A stretch of 64,000 nucleotides of DNA from positions 56,803,833-56,867,832 of the forward strand of contig NC_085858.1 in assembly GCF_034702125.1 (NCBI RefSeq). The letters are read 5' to 3'. The stretch is from Engraulis encrasicolus. Lineage: Eukaryota; Chordata; Actinopteri; Clupeiformes; Engraulidae. Under the pieces are notes generated by a model, which worked only from the letters and a program-made list of their open reading frames with translations, did no database searches and had not been told where the DNA came from. A program made the position numbers and the translations under genes. Every line of letters begins with the position of its first letter. Position 1 is the first letter of the stretch. Positions 59,901 to 64,000 of the stretch are shown one piece after another.

Positions 59901-62900
59901 GGCTATGACACAATCAACTCTGTACATCATTTCTCAATCCCCGGCTCCTTCATGAAAAACTTCACAAATTTACCGCATACTAGCAATGTCAACACGCCAG
60001 GTCGTTGGGCATTCCAGATCGATGATGGACCTCAAGGCTGCCAATTTCATGGTCATTTTTTAAAAATCTATTCAAAACAATTTATTTTCACGAGACCGAA
60101 ATCATTCCATGCAGTGATACCAGATATACAGAGTCATTTTGCAAGGTGAAAATGTAAATAATTTCAAAAGTAATGCTTTTTCAGGTTCTACAGTGCAGGT
60201 AGGAGACTCCTTCTGGACAGATGCTACATGTCAGCAAAAATGCACGTGTGCCAGTAAAGGAGTCCTTCAGTGCCAGCAGCAGTCCTGCTCCTTCTCTCAA
60301 GCGTGCAAACCTGCAGCATTCCAATACTCCTGCCAGAATATTCAGAGACAGACCTGCACCATCTCCGGTGACCCGCACTACTACACCTTTGACAGGAAAC
60401 TCTTTCATTTCCAGGGCACCTGCACCTATGTGTTGTCAGAGGTATGATTTAGATATTACTTTTTAATTAGCTTGCATGATGTTTTAAATGGGGGGAATAC
60501 CAAATACCACAATTGCCCTGATTTTCTGATGCTAACACATGTTTGAAACACCCCTGTGTAGTTGTTTTGAAAAAATCTTCTTAACACCCCCCTCTACCCC
60601 AGAAATTACTTTTTTCCACCCAGAAAATGTGCGTTGTTCACCTATTTCAACAGTTTATCCACGGTTATCCCAGAACTACACATGAGTATGTTCATGATTT
60701 GCCATTAAAAAAATCTTACATGTGTGATGCTATATCACAGTAGTACTTTGAACTATATAAGTGCAATGTCAAGGTCATAATAAAGGTCAAACTAATGTAA
60801 GAATCAATTTTTAAAGCTACACTGTGCAGGAAATGGTCAAAAAAGGTACTGGAACTATGGTGCTCATTGAAACTGGGCTGCCTATTGCCAAATTTGTAAT
60901 AAAGTAATAAAGTAATAAACAAATATTTTCTAGTATGATCCAAGTAGAGTCATTTATGCAGCTAAAAATGGCTATTTTTGGAAATTCAAAATGGCGGACC
61001 ATGGAGAAGATCCCCCTTTTCCCCCTTTTCATGTATGAAAATTGCACTTTTTACAGTCATAATGAATACTTAGAATTTGATGGTGGTGCTAAGTATTCAT
61101 GAAAAAGGTAACATTAGTGAATGGGCAGCATGAATTCTGGAAATAAACAACTAAAAATCTCACACAGTGTCCCTTTAAGGGTATAATAGGTGTTTTTCGA
61201 TGGCTGTCCCAGTACAACAAATGAATTATTTCCCTTAATAGCAATTTTATGATCTTACATATCACAGTAATACTTTGAACAATGCTAGCTACAAAGGTTC
61301 AAGGTCATAATACAGGTCAAAGGTAATACAGTATTGATGGAGGGGTGTGGGTGGTTTTGCAAGTTAAACCGTTTTTCACAAAAACAAACTTTAAAGGAAA
61401 AACCCTGTAATATTAACACAGTTTTGTCAAATCACAGATATTGTTAATATGTCACAATAATGTGGTGTAAGTTAAAGAACGAAAGGGACCAAAGTGACAA
61501 AAGTCAAGCGAGTTGGATCACCCAAGTGAAAACGATAAATCAGTGAACTTTGAGAATGCCAACAATTTCAAATCAGGGGTGCGTTCCCGCAATGTTAGCT
61601 TTGAACTACAGACGTACTTTGTAGTTACCTCCACAACACACCTTGTAATTTCTTTGTGAAAAAACACGGACGTGGCATTACAATCTGACACCATCCGCAC
61701 CAATAATGCAGTATTATCTGCATGCCGATTGGATTTCGTTTCATTCCGAGGTGTAATTTGTAAAATATTTGGACAATAAAGTTGTGGTTACTCCCAGAAA
61801 ATCGTCTGTTAAAGTGTCATATCCCTGAGAAATTTTCGCGCAGATTTCATTCCATAGCTTAGTGGTATTCACGCTTGCATCCCAATGGGAAAACAGAAGC
61901 CACACCGGTTCGAATCCACATGGTTACAGTGCCACAATTTTGGAAATATCTGGCAGAAATAGATAATTTATGTTGTGCATTACCAACACACACGTGCAGC
62001 CAAGGGAAAATGTGTTACACTGTAGGGTCCAAAACACGATTTCACGAGTTGTTGTCAACATGCTGCACACTAGTTTCGAACCTGCGTGGCTCGCGTCTTC
62101 CCATTGATAGGCAAGCGTAAATACCCCTAGGCTATGAAATGAAATTCGCGCCAAAATTTTTTAAATAGTTGACACGTAATCCAGCGCATTTCCGGGAGAA
62201 ACCAATACTTTCTTATCTAAATATTTCACAAATTACACATCGAAATGAGACGCAATTCAATCGGCATACAGCTAAAAGTATATTATTAGTGTGGGATTCA
62301 TCAGATTCCAAGGATATGACGGTTTTTTTTTCACGAACAAATGACATGACGTGAATTTGTGTTCTGAACACTCTCACAGCTGTATCATCACTTTGTGTGC
62401 ATGTCGATTGATTTTCATCGCTTTTGCACCACAGGATTAAAAGATATTGACACATTTGTGGTCAAATATGTACTACAAGTTTAGCTAATGGGTGGAGTCA
62501 CGCTCTGAAGTAGACTAGCGCTGTGTGTTACTTGGGGTGGCTGAGGTGATGTCTGGACTCAATGGATCTACTCCAGCTGTACTTCAACTTCACTGTCCAG
62601 ATACGGATAGGAGGCACCTCACTTTCAAAGTCACCACTACTTCAGAGTGCACATTACTCCAAGCAGTAGTTACTTTGTGTGCTAACGTTCGAGACACAAG
62701 AGTTAGCAACTTTTATAGTATTTACTATGCAACATTGCTAACAAACTAGCTACTTCGCACTTTGAGAATCGCACCCCAGATCTATGTGTTTCTACTATGC
62801 TTAGAAAACTGTAATGTGGGCTTATTATTCAGTGACAAAACCCTCTTCCACCACACATGTGAGGAAAAATTAACGACATCAATGGCACCAATGGTGAATG

Positions 62901-64000
62901 TGCCAATCTTGATGTTTTTGGTACATGCAAATCGTGACGGTTTGTACGCATAGGCCCCACAGCTGGGTACCCCCTCCCCCCCCCCCCTACAGACTTCATG
63001 AAGACTATTTCTGACCATTTGAGCAGAAACATGCACATCAGTGGCCTGCAAATCTCATTTTGCAGGACTCTGGCAGTGCTTTTCCTGCGCCACCTGCACT
63101 TGTCTCAAATCTCATGAGCCTGAATTTTGCGTCATGCAGCTCCAGGCGCCAGGGCCAATGTTGCACAACGCAACATCCAGCATCAATGGGTGGAACGATA
63201 CATATTTTTAAATTCCTAAATCTGGGCAAAAGTTGAATCTGAACATTTTCATCAAATAACCCCCCCCCCATTTTAAAATGTGACACTTGATGGCTTAATA
63301 TCTCTGAAATCCCTCAGGCATGTGGCAATGGACTGCCTTATTATCGAATTGAGGGTAAGAATGAACATCGAGGAAGCACACGTGTGGCATGGACCCGCCT
63401 TGTGAGGGTGTGGGCGTATGGTGAAGAGATTGAACTTGTCAAAGGAGACCGTTATAAAGCCATGGTAAGTGAGAACAGCTTACTTGAAATGAAACCATAC
63501 CAGAATCATAAAATCATCACAGAATCATCTTATGATGAATATGTCATTTTGTCATAGGTCAATGGGACATTTGTAACAACCCCATTCAGTCTAAAAGATG
63601 GAGCCATCAGAGTCTACCAGTCAGGACGGTCTATAGCTGTTAGTACAGACTTTGGACTGCTAGTCACCTATGATGCCTCCCACTATGTCGCAATCTCAGT
63701 TCCCTATGAGTACCAGAACGGGACATGTGGTCTCTGTGGCAACTTCAACCATAAGTCTAACGATGAATTCCGGACGCCCAGTGGCCAGCTTGTCAGCTCG
63801 GACGTGGAGTTTGCCAACAGCTGGAAGGCGGAAGGGGACACTGACCCTGGCTGCCATGCCGTGCGCTGTGCCGGACTAGCATGTGCTGTCTGCACCTCAA
63901 GCCAAAGGCAGCTGTATGGGAATACTGCTCACTGTGGAATCCTCAGCAACAATGCTGGCCCCTTTGCTGCCTGTCACTCAAGCCTACCTCCACAGACCTT
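53957..64000 (+). CDS. Alpha-tectorin-like secreted glycoprotein with D8C domain, 3' partial
   Basis: Paralogue of the gene at 700-15918, in opposite orientation. Exons: 53957-54011 (signal peptide, MTSTVSLCVLATALMMMMG), 57181-57594, 58013-58093, 58392-58513, 58776-59054, 59656-59751, 59898-60051, 60185-60441, 63318-63464, 63558 to beyond 64000. The 414-nt exon is a cysteine-rich D8C domain as in uromodulin, GP2 and OIT3 (DPCQDYTELDDAW, CGTHAPLWINGTHP, CCKF). It is followed by a Pro/Thr linker (PQPTVGPTLHPTSYP), then NIDO, a cysteine-rich segment and VWD1 (SGDPHYYTFD, TCGLCGNFN). From the NIDO on, exon sizes (122, 279, 96, 154, 257, 147) equal those of the other copy. The 60051 donor is weak (ATG/GTCATT). 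The window ends inside the VWD1/C8 exon. Likely an extracellular filament-forming glycoprotein. Confidence 0.87.
54350..56400. repeat. Diverged long repeats marked by CACCACCGTCAGA
   Basis: Intron 1 of the plus-strand tectorin-like gene contains at least ten occurrences of TCACCACCGTCAGA or its complement and variants (about 54743, 54938, 55096, 55112, 55268, 55430, 55748, 55768, 55788, 56127). They are interspersed with other shared strings: CTTGAGAAAGYGGCTAAAAC near 54367 and, complemented, near 56310; and matching blocks at 55425-55510 and 56115-56220. A further unit lies at 58570-58750. It looks like diverged copies of a unit several hundred bp long. Family not recognised. Confidence 0.6.
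57677..57983. mobile_element. hAT-type MITE, 307 bp
   Basis: Ends CAGTGATTCTCAAA and complement CAATGTCTCTCAAA are flanked by GTCTAAAT at 57669-57676 and 57984-57991. It contains GTGGTCCGCG-type motifs. It lies in the intron after the D8C exon. Confidence 0.8.
59413..59540. mobile_element. Short hairpin MITE (GGGGTGCATTTCTC ends)
   Basis: Inverted ends GGGGTGCATTTCTCGAAA and complement GGTGTGCATTTCTCGAAA, with internal AGTTGCTAAC inverted motifs; same family as 39146-39273. It is intronic in the tectorin-like gene. Confidence 0.65.
60815..61174. mobile_element. TTAA-type MITE, 360 bp
   Basis: Flanked by TTAA at 60811-60814 and 61175-61178. Ends AGCTACACTGTGCAGG and complement AGGGACACTGTGTGAG. 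It is the inverted counterpart of 47979-48341. Intronic. Confidence 0.8.
61577..62776. mobile_element. Possible larger element with GGGGTGCG ends
   Basis: GGGGTGCGTTCCCGCAATGTTAGC at the left and the complement GGGGTGCGATTCTCAAAGTG at the right bracket about 1.2 kb lacking coding potential. The ends resemble the short hairpin MITE family in this window. A target duplication was not established. Confidence 0.4.

Overview
This is a vertebrate, almost certainly teleost, nuclear segment. It has intron-rich genes with GT-AG junctions, a pnmt-tcap neighbourhood, tectorin-like genes, an L2-clade LINE, many hAT and TTAA-flanked DNA transposons, tRNA-derived SINEs, and long CA/GT and minisatellite arrays. 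No bacterial or viral genes were seen.

Layout. (1) 700-15918, minus strand: a large alpha-tectorin-like gene (signal peptide, NIDO, four VWD-C8-TIL modules, EGF-like, ZP) whose 3' end lies outside the window; an L2 LINE (about 8990-11385) sits antisense in one intron. (2) 17292-23301: a 6.0-kb DNA transposon with TTAA target duplications and matching ends. It carries an 11-exon, open THAP-DDE transposase gene (plus strand, 690 aa) and a convergent 3-exon gene (minus strand, 130 aa) resembling the cytoplasmic cysteine-rich 'ballast' region of P2X7 receptors. The family is best described as Kolobok-like. (3) 27682-34150, minus: pnmt (phenylethanolamine N-methyltransferase), 296 aa in five exons. 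Four of its exon edges are copied in tandem repeats inside the adjacent introns, and two introns look like extra introns compared with the usual three-exon gene. Intron 4 holds a 2.4-kb non-autonomous hAT inserted in a SINE. (4) 34300-53900: a gene-poor, repeat-rich interval containing a two-exon tcap (telethonin)-like gene at 44712-45329 (plus). An inverted duplication of its surroundings at about 34320-35815 still carries a broken piece of tcap exon 2 in the orientation and position expected for the ancestral tcap-pnmt pair. Large minisatellites lie at 36715-38235 (about 33-bp unit) and 48378-50025 (20-bp unit). (5) 53957-64000, plus: a second alpha-tectorin-like gene, head-to-head with the first, with an additional D8C domain, cut off by the window edge inside its first VWD module.

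The two tectorin-like genes are secreted-matrix glycoprotein paralogues sharing exon sizes and phases. pnmt would make adrenaline from noradrenaline; tcap is a sarcomeric Z-disc protein. They are linked by ancestral synteny rather than by function. The most notable material is the two-gene Kolobok-like element and the repeat-driven exon-edge duplications and apparent intron gain in pnmt. All exon models come from reading frames, splice-site dinucleotides and phase agreement by eye; no database search was run.
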